From a virus: a stretch of 64,000 bases of DNA. Of the stretch, positions 24,536 through 33,187 are shown piece by piece; within the stretch, counting starts at the first letter, position 1, and each line of letters starts with the position of its first letter. The DNA is taken from IMG/VR virus record IMGVR_UViG_3300034095_002552, positions 1 through 64,000 of that record; one strand, written 5' to 3'. The notes beneath the pieces were generated by a model that made no database searches, was not told the origin of the DNA, and worked only from the letters and a program-made list of their open reading frames with translations. The position numbers were made by a program, and so were the translations under genes.

Positions 24536-25573
24536 ATGGCGGACGATACATTTAGACCACAACGAGCAGAAGGTGCTACACCACCACCAGTAAACATTAC
24601 TGGCAATGTTCCCCAAGAGTTTATTCAAGCTATAAACCAACAAGCAGAAAAACAGCAAACCCCAGAATCTTCTTTGCAAAAGCCAAATCAAAATTTTAGT
24701 TCTATAAGAGATAGAGAAAATGCGAACGCAAATGCACCGCAACGACCTACACAAGTGTCACAAGGTCAATCTGGTCATCTTAAAGAACTTCTTGAAGGAT
24801 TGAAGGGTTCCACCTCTCAATACGAAGAAATCTTATTGCCGTCTAAGGGCAAATTTTATGACGGCACAAATGGTCCTTCCGATGGTATTATCAATTTGCG
24901 ACCAATGACTGGAGAAGAGGAACAAATTTTAGCCACTCCAAGATTTGTCCGCAAAGGACAAGCCATTAATATGATTTTCCAAAAATGTATTAAAGAAAAC
25001 TTTAAGGTAGAAAACTTTTTGACTGTTGATCGAACTTATATGCTTTTGTATCTTCGTGGTATTTCATATTCGACAAGTTACGACATTGAAGTTAAATGCC
25101 CTGAGTGTTCATCAAAATTTGGCACAAACATCGATTTAAGTTCTTTGTATGTGAATCATTGTCCTGTAGAGTATGGCCCAATTCTTGAAGATGTACTTCC
25201 AAACACCAAGTTGAAGTTCCATTATAAATTGTCAACTGGTAGAGATGAGCAGGAAATCAATGAGTATCGTGAACGCAGGATGAAGCAATTTGGAGATAGT
25301 GCATCAGATGATACTTTAACTCATCGAACCGCACAATTGCTAGAAGACATTGATGGAATCAATGACAAATCAGAATTGCAAATACTTTTAAAGAATTTGC
25401 CAATTAGCGATGTATCCTATATTCGCAGTGTAATCAATGAGCCTCCTTTTGGCGTGGATACAAACATTGAAATCAATTGCCCAAGTTGCACCGCTGAATT
25501 CTCTATTGATCTGCCACTTGAATCAAATTTTTTCTTCCCCCGGAGGAAGAGGGAAAAGAACACCCTAGCCTAA
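24536..25573 (+). CDS. gp26: Baseplate hub/tail-assembly protein, T4 gp26-like
   Basis: The 345-residue product has ILLPSKGKFYDG near residue 100, LRPMTGEEEQILATPRFVRK, then IFQKCIKENF, the core pattern of gp26/T4 baseplate family proteins. Two cysteine pairs (CPECSSKF and CPSCTAEF) flank the C-terminal part and probably bind zinc. The first 95 residues are Pro/Gln/Asn-rich linker. The zero frame ends shortly after a T-TTT-TTC slippery sequence and SNFFFPRRKR. A 75-residue extension is open in the -1 frame (next entry). GGAG precedes the ATG. Confidence 0.75.
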   Translation: MADDTFRPQRAEGATPPPVNITGNVPQEFIQAINQQAEKQQTPESSLQKPNQNFSSIRDRENANANAPQRPTQVSQGQSGHLKELLEGLKGSTSQYEEILLPSKGKFYDGTNGPSDGIINLRPMTGEEEQILATPRFVRKGQAINMIFQKCIKENFKVENFLTVDRTYMLLYLRGISYSTSYDIEVKCPECSSKFGTNIDLSSLYVNHCPVEYGPILEDVLPNTKLKFHYKLSTGRDEQEINEYRERRMKQFGDSASDDTLTHRTAQLLEDIDGINDKSELQILLKNLPISDVSYIRSVINEPPFGVDTNIEINCPSCTAEFSIDLPLESNFFFPRRKREKNTLA

Positions 25574-25761
25574 CTCTGGGGAAAAATTTACTAGAGGAAA
25601 TTTTCTTCTTTATGTATCACATGCATATGGACATGCAAAAAACATTATCGATACCGATAAATGTAAGACAATGGCTTGTTACCAGATACATTGAGCAAAA
25701 AGAGAAAGAAAATGAATCTATGGAAGCAGAGAAGCGAAGATCATCATCTAAGAGAAGATAA
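25534..25761 (+). CDS. -1 frame extension of the gp26-like protein
   Basis: From the slippery heptamer T TTT TTC at 25528-25534 (in phase with codons AAT TTT TTC), the -1 frame is open for 75 codons to a stop three bases before the next gene. It reads LLEEIFFFMYHMHMDMQ, then LSIPINVRQWLVTRYIEQKEK and a basic tail, the style of short C-terminal extensions of tail assembly chaperones. Conserved-looking residues (LLEEIFFF) lie upstream of the first ATG (25612), favouring frameshift over independent start. A 6-bp hairpin (TCTTCC with GGAAGA) follows. The frameshift is inferred. Confidence 0.6.
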   Translation, partial: LPPEEEGKEHPSLTLGKNLLEEIFFFMYHMHMDMQKTLSIPINVRQWLVTRYIEQKEKENESMEAEKRRSSSKRR

Positions 25762-25764
25762 AAA

Positions 25765-26508
25765 ATGGCAACAAAAGAAAGACTTCAAAATCCAAATTGT
25801 GGCGATACGATTAAATTAAGATTATTTTCTTACAATAGCAATAATCGAGCGAATTTAACATCAGTCAACAGTATTAACATTTATTTATTAGATGCTAGTC
25901 AAATAACATCTTCCAATCTCGATGGAAGAATGTTAATTCAAACCATCAATTCAGAAGATGTAATATTAGAATCTACTGGTTCGTATCTTGTTGAAGTCAA
26001 TGCTGCCGAGCCTTTATACACAATTGGTAACTACATTGATGTTTGGTCAGTTACAGTCAAGGACAATGAGTGTGGAACTACAGATATAACGAATAAGTTC
26101 AACATATATCCAGATCTTTGGTTTACATCCCCAGTTCCTCCAGTTTATGATTTTTCTTTTGGCTTTAGGCCAAACCGTCTTGTCATGGGATCTAAGCGTT
26201 ATTTGGTCATACAAATAACGCCTAATGTTCCACGAGGTGCCGATTTATTATCATACTACGAAAATCTCGCCATAGTCTCAGATTTACGAGTATCCATCGA
26301 AAAATCTTGTGGTGATTGTGTCCCTCAAGAAAAAGATTTACGATTGGTAATAGATCGGCAACTTGTGGATTATCGTGAAAAAATGTATGCATATTATTTT
26401 ATAGATACAACCCAATATGATGTTGGCATCTACAATATTTGGTTTGAATTGCAATACGCAGAAAACACATTTGTTTCTGAAAAAAATCAATTACAAATTT
26501 TCGAATAA
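25765..26508 (+). CDS. Virion structural protein, baseplate or tail-associated
   Basis: The 247-residue protein is beta-rich and looks like two Ig-like domains (for example NINIYLLDASQITS, DVWSVTVKDNECGT, then YFIDTTQYDVGIYNIWFEL). A CGDC pair occurs near residue 188. It starts at an ATG three bases after the -1 frame stop, so translation is coupled to the gp26-like gene. The order suggests a baseplate or fibre-adaptor role, but no family is named. Confidence 0.5.
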   Translation: MATKERLQNPNCGDTIKLRLFSYNSNNRANLTSVNSINIYLLDASQITSSNLDGRMLIQTINSEDVILESTGSYLVEVNAAEPLYTIGNYIDVWSVTVKDNECGTTDITNKFNIYPDLWFTSPVPPVYDFSFGFRPNRLVMGSKRYLVIQITPNVPRGADLLSYYENLAIVSDLRVSIEKSCGDCVPQEKDLRLVIDRQLVDYREKMYAYYFIDTTQYDVGIYNIWFELQYAENTFVSEKNQLQIFE

Positions 26509-26540
26509 ATCGATTTATAAATTTAAAAAATCATGGTAAC

Positions 26541-26564
26541 ATACTCCAAAATCAACTGGAGTAT
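26541..26564 (+). promoter_or_regulatory. Hairpin sequestering the ribosome site of the MoxR gene
   Basis: ATACTCCA (26541-26548) pairs perfectly with TGGAGTAT (26557-26564) around an 8-nt loop. The GGAG at 26558-26561 is the Shine-Dalgarno site of the gene starting at 26568, so folding would hide it. This suggests translation that opens only under some condition or with a bound protein. Confidence 0.6.
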
Positions 26565-26567
26565 ATT

Positions 26568-27608
26568 ATGTCATTTGATGATAAATGCGATTTCTGGATA
26601 AAAACCAATCAAAATGTTTTATTGGTTGGAAAACATGGCGTTGGAAAAACCGCAATAATAAAAAATTCCTTCGAAAGAAATAACTTAAAGTGGAAATACT
26701 TTAGTGCTTCTACCATGGACCCATGGACTGACTTTGTTGGAATTCCCAAAGAAACATCATCAATAATAGATGGAAGGCAAGTAAGTCACTTGCAATTCAT
26801 AAGGCCACTAGAATTTGCCACTGGGGAAATTGAAGCTTTATTTTTTGATGAATTTAATAGGAGTCCGAAAAAAGTAAGAAACGCTGTTATGGAGCTTTTA
26901 CAATTCAAATCAATAAATGGAGAAAAATTTCCAAATTTAAAAATCATTTGGGCAGCGATAAATCCAGATGATGATGAAAATGCATATGATGTAGAAAAAT
27001 TAGATAAGGCACAACTTGATAGATTTGAAGTTCAACGCAATATTGAATATAGGCCAGACGCTGAATTTTTTAGAAACAAATTTGGGCAGTCATTAGCCGA
27101 TAGCTCTATAAGCTGGTGGAATGAGTTAGATGAAGATTGTAAAAATTTAGTTTCTCCAAGAAGACTTGAATACGCTTTGAATTTCTTTTCTATGAGAGGC
27201 GACCTAAGAGATATATTGCCTAAAGAAACAAATGTATCTAAATTGTTGCAATTACTAAAAGAAGGTCCGACTAGTGATAAACTTGCAAACTTTTTAAAAG
27301 ATCAAAATAAGGAAGAAGCAAAATTATGGCTTCAAAATGAAAACAACTATTCGTCTGCCGTAAGATATATTGTTGGAAGTAAAACTCTTACAGATTGGTT
27401 TGTTCCGTTGATGAATAAAGAGAAGATAATTTCTCTTATGAGTCAAAATGAAAAAATAACAAAATATATTTTTAACAATATAAATTGTCCAATATTTTCT
27501 GAGATATGCAAAGATATTTTAGATGCAAAAGCAGACACGAAAATGATAACAAAAATAAGAAAATATCTTACTCAAAATCCAGAAATGTCTAAAATCCTAT
27601 ATAAATGA
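26568..27608 (+). CDS. MoxR-type AAA+ ATPase
   Basis: The 346-residue product has a Walker A loop GKHGVGKT at about residues 22-29, Walker B ALFFDEFNR near residue 95, and a sensor-like KIIWAAINPDDDEN followed by LDRFEV (arginine finger region), the MoxR/dynein-like AAA+ layout. MoxR ATPases remodel proteins together with VWA-domain partners, and the next gene, seven bases downstream, is such a partner. The C-terminal 150 residues are helical. Its ribosome site lies in a hairpin. The target could be a virion or host complex. Confidence 0.85.
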   Translation: MSFDDKCDFWIKTNQNVLLVGKHGVGKTAIIKNSFERNNLKWKYFSASTMDPWTDFVGIPKETSSIIDGRQVSHLQFIRPLEFATGEIEALFFDEFNRSPKKVRNAVMELLQFKSINGEKFPNLKIIWAAINPDDDENAYDVEKLDKAQLDRFEVQRNIEYRPDAEFFRNKFGQSLADSSISWWNELDEDCKNLVSPRRLEYALNFFSMRGDLRDILPKETNVSKLLQLLKEGPTSDKLANFLKDQNKEEAKLWLQNENNYSSAVRYIVGSKTLTDWFVPLMNKEKIISLMSQNEKITKYIFNNINCPIFSEICKDILDAKADTKMITKIRKYLTQNPEMSKILYK

Positions 27609-27614
27609 GTTGCG

Positions 27615-28946
27615 ATGAAAGTCGATCATAACGAATGGTTAGAAATAGCAAATAGACTTGAGTGTCATCATGCTATATTCTATAAACTTTGGTCTATAGG
27701 AAAACCAGTTCTAAACAATTCAATTGATACTGCTGCTGTATCTTTTGACAAACTTGGTAATTTTATTTTATTTCAGTTCAACGAAAACTTCTGGTCTAAT
27801 TTAGACATGGATGGTAAACTATTTGTCATTTGTCATGAAATGCTTCACATAATATTAAATCATGGAAAAAGATCAAAAAACACATTGTCTGAAAATAAAA
27901 TAGCTGCGAATATGGCATTGGATATAGTTGTAAATCACAGTTTAATAAATTCATTTGGATTTGACAGAAAAAACATAAGTAAATCTTTAAACACTGCGTT
28001 TAATGAAATGGGCATTGATGGAACCAAAGAATCCGATTGCTTATGTTGGGTAGATAATATATTTCCAGATAAAAAATTAGATGACAATCAATATTTTGAA
28101 TTTTATTTCAATCAATTTAAAAAACAATATGGTGATGGTTTACCAAACATGGCATTAAAAGCAAACAATGGATGTCTAGATGATCATAGTAAAATTGAAG
28201 AGAATGAATGGAGAGAAGTGTTTGAAAAGCTTTCTTCAGACCTTTCAAATGGAGAAACAGAATCCATAAAAGATTTTGTAAACAAAAACTTTTTATCGGA
28301 AAATCAATCAAAAATATATCAGATGTTTGATAAAGGAAGTTCAAAAAGTGACAATTGGGTTTTCTGGAAAGATACCAAAATAAAAAAAAGAAAGAAGTGG
28401 GAGTCTGTAATAAAAAATTGGGAAATGAAGCTTTTGAATGAAGTTTATTCAGATCACGAACAATGGGCAAGAATAGCAAGAAGATACCAAGCTATCTCCA
28501 GTGATTTCTTTATTCCTAGCGAAATAGAAATGTATCATCATGGTTTAGAAGAAAAAAAAATAGAAGTATTTTTCTTCTTAGATACTTCTGGTAGTTGTTG
28601 GAATCTTAAAGATAGATTCTTTAATGCAGCATCTTCTTTATGTAAGAGAAAGTTTAAAATACGATTATTTTGCTTTGATACTGTTGTCAAAGAGACAACT
28701 CTTGAATCAAAAAAAATATATGGTGGTGGCGGAACAAGTTTCAATATATTAGAAGAATTTGTATACAATCAAATAAACGAAAAAAGAATAAATCATCCAA
28801 CTATATTTGTTTTAACCGATGGATTTGGAGATAATATATTCACAAAAAATCCAAACAAATGGCATTGGTTTTTGACAGAAAATGGAACAATAAATTGGAT
28901 TGATAAAAATTGTAAAAAAATATACAGTTTAAAGGATTACGATTAA
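27615..28946 (+). CDS. VWA domain/zinc-metallopeptidase-like partner of MoxR
   Basis: The 443-residue protein has VICHEMLHIILNHGKRS at about residue 75, an H-E-x-x-H zinc site as in DUF2201-type metallopeptidase domains. The C-terminal half is a von Willebrand A domain: EVFFFLDTSGSCWNLKD (DxSxS MIDAS), then GGGGTSFN and FVLTDGFGDN. MoxR-VWA pairs assemble or dismantle protein complexes, sometimes activating metal cofactors. The two genes are clearly an operon. Whether the HExxH is catalytic or structural cannot be told. It converges with the STAS gene, overlapping by 4 bp. Confidence 0.85.
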   Translation: MKVDHNEWLEIANRLECHHAIFYKLWSIGKPVLNNSIDTAAVSFDKLGNFILFQFNENFWSNLDMDGKLFVICHEMLHIILNHGKRSKNTLSENKIAANMALDIVVNHSLINSFGFDRKNISKSLNTAFNEMGIDGTKESDCLCWVDNIFPDKKLDDNQYFEFYFNQFKKQYGDGLPNMALKANNGCLDDHSKIEENEWREVFEKLSSDLSNGETESIKDFVNKNFLSENQSKIYQMFDKGSSKSDNWVFWKDTKIKKRKKWESVIKNWEMKLLNEVYSDHEQWARIARRYQAISSDFFIPSEIEMYHHGLEEKKIEVFFFLDTSGSCWNLKDRFFNAASSLCKRKFKIRLFCFDTVVKETTLESKKIYGGGGTSFNILEEFVYNQINEKRINHPTIFVLTDGFGDNIFTKNPNKWHWFLTENGTINWIDKNCKKIYSLKDYD

Positions 28947-29260
28947 GATTCAAATTGAAAAAATTTGTCTAATCTTGTTATGTGAAAAATCTCCATGATG
29001 TCTGGCTTCACTTTACAAAGAATTAGCTTTGCCTTTTTTTCTTTTATTTTCTTATTTAGAGTTATAAGCTTTCCAAGCATAGAACTTGAAAAATATTTCA
29101 CATTTGAAAAATCAATTTTATATTCAGAGTAATTATTGGTTTCGGCTAGATATAAAAGTTCTTCTCCAATTCTAATAACAATTGAATCATCGTAAATTTT
29201 TTCATCTTTAAATGATATTATCAATTTTTTTTCGTTTATTATTGAATTTAAAAAGCTCAT
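28943..29260 (-). CDS. STAS-domain anti-sigma antagonist-like protein
   Basis: The 105-residue protein is a complete STAS domain. The core is YKIDFSNVKYFSSSMLGKLI, with serines at the position phosphorylated in SpoIIAA-type antagonists, then the strand-helix KAKLILCKVKPDIMEIFHIT and a terminal RLDKFFQF. STAS proteins usually release a sigma factor from an anti-sigma partner, or sit in larger signalling complexes. AGGTG precedes the ATG. The phage also encodes two sigma-like proteins, but a direct link is unproven. Confidence 0.8.
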   Translation of the reverse strand: MSFLNSIINEKKLIISFKDEKIYDDSIVIRIGEELLYLAETNNYSEYKIDFSNVKYFSSSMLGKLITLNKKIKEKKAKLILCKVKPDIMEIFHITRLDKFFQFES

Positions 29261-29267
29261 TTTTCAC

Positions 29268-29810
29268 CTAGATAAAAAAAGAATCATCAAGCTCCAATAA
29301 GTTATCTAGTGCTATGCCAATCCAATCTTGATAGTGTAAAGTATATTTAAAATTAAAATCTATAACATCTGTGGCTTTTACAAATACAAGCCATGGTTTT
29401 CTTGTCCTTTTCCAGCACAACATTGGCTTTCTATTGCATCTTTGTGCGTCTTTTGTAACTTGATCAAGAAATTCATCAAGTTCGCTATTGCCACGAATAA
29501 AAACGGAATTAAGGTCAATTCCATCATATCCGCCTTTTGATTCTAAACAAAATTTGAAATTTTCTGGTACAATTAGATCTCCAGAAAATACATCTCTGGC
29601 ATGTTTTGGAAGGTGATTTACTTGGCCCCATCTATTTCCAGAACCAATAGATCTTGAGAAATCTTCACAATTAAATCTCTTATTTAAGATCTTACTGAGT
29701 TCTCTCTCTACCCTACTTCCCTTCGTCTTTCCATTAACTTTTTTTTTAGGTTTATTTTTTTTATTTCCAATAATATCATCAACAATAAAATCATCTTCAG
29801 AATCAGGCAT
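29268..29810 (-). CDS. PD-(D/E)XK nuclease, Holliday junction resolvase-like
   Basis: The 180-residue protein has a basic start (KKNKPKKKVNGKTKGSRVER), a conserved Glu at the end of helix 1, then SRSIGSGNRWGQ, FSGDLIVP and FCLESKGG, giving the E...D...ExK catalytic set of archaeal Hjc-like and related nucleases. It may resolve recombination junctions during packaging or replication, or act as a repair nuclease. AAGGAG precedes the ATG. It lies eight bases after the amidotransferase gene's stop and seven before the STAS gene, so it is co-transcribed with both. Confidence 0.65.
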   Translation of the reverse strand: MPDSEDDFIVDDIIGNKKNKPKKKVNGKTKGSRVERELSKILNKRFNCEDFSRSIGSGNRWGQVNHLPKHARDVFSGDLIVPENFKFCLESKGGYDGIDLNSVFIRGNSELDEFLDQVTKDAQRCNRKPMLCWKRTRKPWLVFVKATDVIDFNFKYTLHYQDWIGIALDNLLELDDSFFI

Positions 29811-29818
29811 ATTGCTCC

Positions 29819-30961
29819 TTAACTAAGTATATTATCAATCAATTTAATTGATTTGTTTTGCTCCTCTAATAGAGAAAGAATCTGTTCAGCTTCTGACAAT
29901 GATAATGTATTATTTCTAATTAAATTTTGAGATGTAACACAAATAGAATTGCAAATATCTTGTATTTTTTTAGTTTCTTTTTCTATTTTATATAGATAAT
30001 CTTCCTCGTAAGTATTCACTTCTTCATCTTCGTCTTCATCTTTTATGGTCGTTATGACATTCAATTTAATTTCTTCATCATCGACAAATTCAGCAGATTC
30101 TTCAATTTTCCAAAGTTTTGGATTTGATTTCGCTATCATATATTTCACAGGAACATTTGCATGTTTATTGTTATTATTTGTGTGAAAAAACCACAATTCT
30201 TCATGTGGAATTTCACAGATTTTAGCCGATTTTATAATGGTTTTAAAGTTTTTAACCTCTTCCATTGCTTCATGCCATATACTTGGTTCAGAAACAAAAA
30301 ATATCTGTCCTAGTTGAATTCTTAAATCTATAACCCATAAAGGTCTATGTTTGTTTCTAAATAACCACAAACACCTATTATTACTTTCATCATATTCACC
30401 TATAGAAACAGCCATGTGTCCTGTGTTTATCACTGAAAAAATGTCTTTGATCCCAGCCATTCGATGAGCATATGGCAAATCACCAACATAGTTTTCTAAG
30501 TTATTTTTACTATATCTTGCTTTTGCGTATTCAAAAATTCGTAAAAGAATTTCAGAATCACAATCTGTTTTGACTTTATATTTTTCTATTAAAGAATTAT
30601 ATTCTAAGTCGTCTATTTTTCCATTATGAACTAATGCAATATTTTTGTTTTTGTTTACAAAAGGATGATTGTTACGATTTAAATTTGGATCTCCGTAACC
30701 TCTACTGGCACCTCTTGCATGAACTATGGCCAAATTCAAATTATATTTTGAATTATTTTTCCACAATTCACTTCTCACTAAATCACTGCTTTTCCCTGGC
30801 TGCTTGTGATAAAGAACGCTACCAGAATCTCCAGATTCCGCCATCCAATAACCAGCAGCATCTAGCCCTCTAGACTCTAATTTTTCAAATAACTTTGAAA
30901 GAAAAATAAAAGATGCTTCGACATTTTTTGATTCGCCAATATAACCAGAAATTCCGCACAA
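29819..30961 (-). CDS. Stand-alone class II glutamine amidotransferase (TTG start)
   Basis: The 380-residue protein begins M-Cys-Gly-Ile-Ser-Gly-Tyr, so Cys2 becomes the N-terminal nucleophile after Met removal. SRGLDAAGYW, VHARGASRGYGDP, LVHNGKIDD and TDCDSEIL correspond to the GlmS-type Ntn-hydrolase motifs. The sugar-isomerase domain of GlmS is missing; residues about 240-380 are of unknown fold and include an acidic stretch (EDEDEE). The TTG start has AGGGG seven bases upstream and is fixed by the need for Cys at residue 2. It could feed ammonia to a partner such as the amidoligase at 55656. Confidence 0.8.
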   Translation of the reverse strand: MCGISGYIGESKNVEASFIFLSKLFEKLESRGLDAAGYWMAESGDSGSVLYHKQPGKSSDLVRSELWKNNSKYNLNLAIVHARGASRGYGDPNLNRNNHPFVNKNKNIALVHNGKIDDLEYNSLIEKYKVKTDCDSEILLRIFEYAKARYSKNNLENYVGDLPYAHRMAGIKDIFSVINTGHMAVSIGEYDESNNRCLWLFRNKHRPLWVIDLRIQLGQIFFVSEPSIWHEAMEEVKNFKTIIKSAKICEIPHEELWFFHTNNNNKHANVPVKYMIAKSNPKLWKIEESAEFVDDEEIKLNVITTIKDEDEDEEVNTYEEDYLYKIEKETKKIQDICNSICVTSQNLIRNNTLSLSEAEQILSLLEEQNKSIKLIDNILS

Positions 30962-30972
30962 ATTAATTACCC

Positions 30973-31491
30973 CTAAAGATTTGTCAAAGGCCCAGTACTT
31001 CCGCCTAATGGTATTTCTGGTTCTGGAGGTGGGCCACCAGGCGAAACTGGATTGGTTAATTTTACAGATTGCGGAATTACCGCTTTTATATCTGCTTTTT
31101 GCGGAGAATCAATTCCTTTTTCTTCTGGCTGTTTAGATGGTGAAGTTCCAATATCTGTTATTGGAGTTCCTAATCCCTCTGCAATTTTCTTCAATCCATT
31201 TTGAAATACCTTAATTGCTTCTGGTAATGGCATTTTATTAGAACCATCTAATGATTTGCATATTACCAAGACGGCATTTCTTATTTGGACTAAATATTGC
31301 TTTAGATCCCTTGGCCAGTCTGCTCGTATTATCGCTTGTATTCTTGCAACTATATCTTCTGCAAAGACAGTGAGGCTTTTTCCCTTTTTGTCAATCTCTT
31401 GAGATAAATCTTCTAAAGAATTAAGAATATCACCTATTCTAATTCCTAGATCGGTTTTGTTTTCTGTAAGTAAAAATTGTTTGAAATTCAT
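30973..31491 (-). CDS. 172-residue protein with capsid-targeting-like N-terminus
   Basis: It begins MNFKQFLLTENKTDLG, matching the T4 capsid-targeting style with LLTE|N as a possible processing site. The middle is helical, and the last 60 residues are Pro/Lys/Gly-rich (SPSKQPEEKG, SPGGPPPEPEIP). The start overlaps the CTP synthase stop (ATGA), so it is coupled to pyrG. No enzymatic motif is seen. A packaged internal protein is the favoured guess. Confidence 0.5.
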   Translation of the reverse strand: MNFKQFLLTENKTDLGIRIGDILNSLEDLSQEIDKKGKSLTVFAEDIVARIQAIIRADWPRDLKQYLVQIRNAVLVICKSLDGSNKMPLPEAIKVFQNGLKKIAEGLGTPITDIGTSPSKQPEEKGIDSPQKADIKAVIPQSVKLTNPVSPGGPPPEPEIPLGGSTGPLTNL

Positions 31492-33128
31492 ACCTTATTT
31501 ATGGCTTCACCAGTTGCTTTTTTATGTATTATTGCAGCAGCAATCAATCCTACGAACAAAGGTGCTGCGGCTGTTAGTTTGCTTTTAAATTCTGGGTGGG
31601 CTTGCGTTCCTACAAAATAAGGATGAATATCCCTATTTAATTCCATAATTTCTACAAGATTAGTTTGAGGGTTTCTGCCACTCACAATAAAACCTTTAGT
31701 TTCAAGCTGAGAAACATATTCCTCATTAACCTCATAGCGATGCCTATGTCTTTCTTGAATTATTTTTTGACCATATAATTCATAAACAATTGAATCTTTT
31801 TTCAATTCACAATCATATGAACCAAGCCTCATACTTGCAGCTTTTTTAACAATAGCCTCTTGTCCTTGAACGAACTTAACAACAGGATATTTCGTTTCTT
31901 TGTCAAATTCCATACTATTTGCATCATCTAATTTACAAACATTTCTGGAATATTCGATGACGGCACACTGCAATCCTAAACATATTCCTAAAAATGGAAC
32001 TTTCTTTTCACGAACATATTGAATGGCTTTTATTTTCCCCTCAATGCCACGATTGTCAAAACCTCCAGGGATAATAATACCATCCAACTCATCAAAAATT
32101 TTGTGCAAACCTCTATTGTCTTTGTATTTTTCCAATTCTTCGCTTTTATACCATTTAATTAGAACTTTAGAATCATTAGCAATTCCAGCATGCAATAACG
32201 CTTCTTTTAGAGACATGTACGCTTCATCGCAATTATCGTACTTTCCAAAAATTCCAATAGTCACAGGCTGAAGATTATTGTTGATGTATTTTTCAACAAC
32301 ATCTCGATACTTGTGTATTCTGCATGAACTTCTGTTTAAATGTAACAAATCAACAAATAAATCATCTACATGACGATCATAAAATGAAAGAGGAACTTGA
32401 TAAATTGATTCAAAGTCGGGAGCATCAAAAACACATTCTCTAGTGACATTAGAAAGTTGAGAAACTTTTTTCATGACTTTGTCTGGTACGGAGCTTTCTG
32501 TTCTGCAAAAAAGAACATCTGGCTGAAGTCCGTGTCTTTGCAATTCTTTTACAGCATTTTGCAAAGGCTTAGTCTTGAATTCTTTGATTGTTTTAACCCA
32601 AAGAATTGGAGCGACCATAACAATCAAAACATTAGCACGATGAATTTGTTTGAATAATCGAATAGATTCAAAAAAAGCAAAGCTTTCTGAATCTCCGACT
32701 GTACCACCAACTTCCGCAATAACAATATCGTGACTTTTCCCTAAATCAACTAATCTTTTTTCAATTTTATCGGTTAGATGGGGGTTAACCTGAATAGTTT
32801 CACCAAGATATTTACCATGCTCTTGTTCTTCGATTAATTCTTTTTGAAGAATTCCATGTGTGCAAATATTGTTTTTACTAACTGTTATTCCAGCAATTCT
32901 TTCGTAATGACCAAGATCCAAATCTGTTTCAGTTCCATCATCACAAAGGAAACACTCGCCATGTTCTCCTGGCCCAAGAATACCAGCGTTGATATTGTAA
33001 TATGGGTCAAATTTAACTAGCGTAATATTATGACCACGAAGCCTTAGTAGAAGGCCTATACTAGCAGCAGCCACACCTTTTCCTGTTCCAGAAATAACAC
33101 CACCAACTACAAAAATGTATTTAGCCAT
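31488..33128 (-). CDS. pyrG: CTP synthase
   Basis: The 546-residue enzyme makes CTP from UTP, ATP and glutamine. The N-terminal synthase domain shows VVGGVISGTGKGVAAASIG (usual bacterial form: VSSLGKG), GEHGECFLCDDGTETDLD and GHYERIAG. The C-terminal glutaminase domain has PFLGICLGLQCAVIEY (nucleophile Cys), and HPEF with upstream HRHRY for the His/Glu pair. Length is normal for the family (about 540). GAGG precedes the ATG. It forms an operon with the downstream 172-residue gene and follows the ribonucleotide reductase gene. Confidence 0.95.
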   Translation of the reverse strand: MAKYIFVVGGVISGTGKGVAAASIGLLLRLRGHNITLVKFDPYYNINAGILGPGEHGECFLCDDGTETDLDLGHYERIAGITVSKNNICTHGILQKELIEEQEHGKYLGETIQVNPHLTDKIEKRLVDLGKSHDIVIAEVGGTVGDSESFAFFESIRLFKQIHRANVLIVMVAPILWVKTIKEFKTKPLQNAVKELQRHGLQPDVLFCRTESSVPDKVMKKVSQLSNVTRECVFDAPDFESIYQVPLSFYDRHVDDLFVDLLHLNRSSCRIHKYRDVVEKYINNNLQPVTIGIFGKYDNCDEAYMSLKEALLHAGIANDSKVLIKWYKSEELEKYKDNRGLHKIFDELDGIIIPGGFDNRGIEGKIKAIQYVREKKVPFLGICLGLQCAVIEYSRNVCKLDDANSMEFDKETKYPVVKFVQGQEAIVKKAASMRLGSYDCELKKDSIVYELYGQKIIQERHRHRYEVNEEYVSQLETKGFIVSGRNPQTNLVEIMELNRDIHPYFVGTQAHPEFKSKLTAAAPLFVGLIAAAIIHKKATGEAINKV

Positions 33129-33187
33129 TCTAAAGCCTCATTAATTCTATTATTTTCTATTAGAGTAAGCTTAAAAAAAATGCCAAA

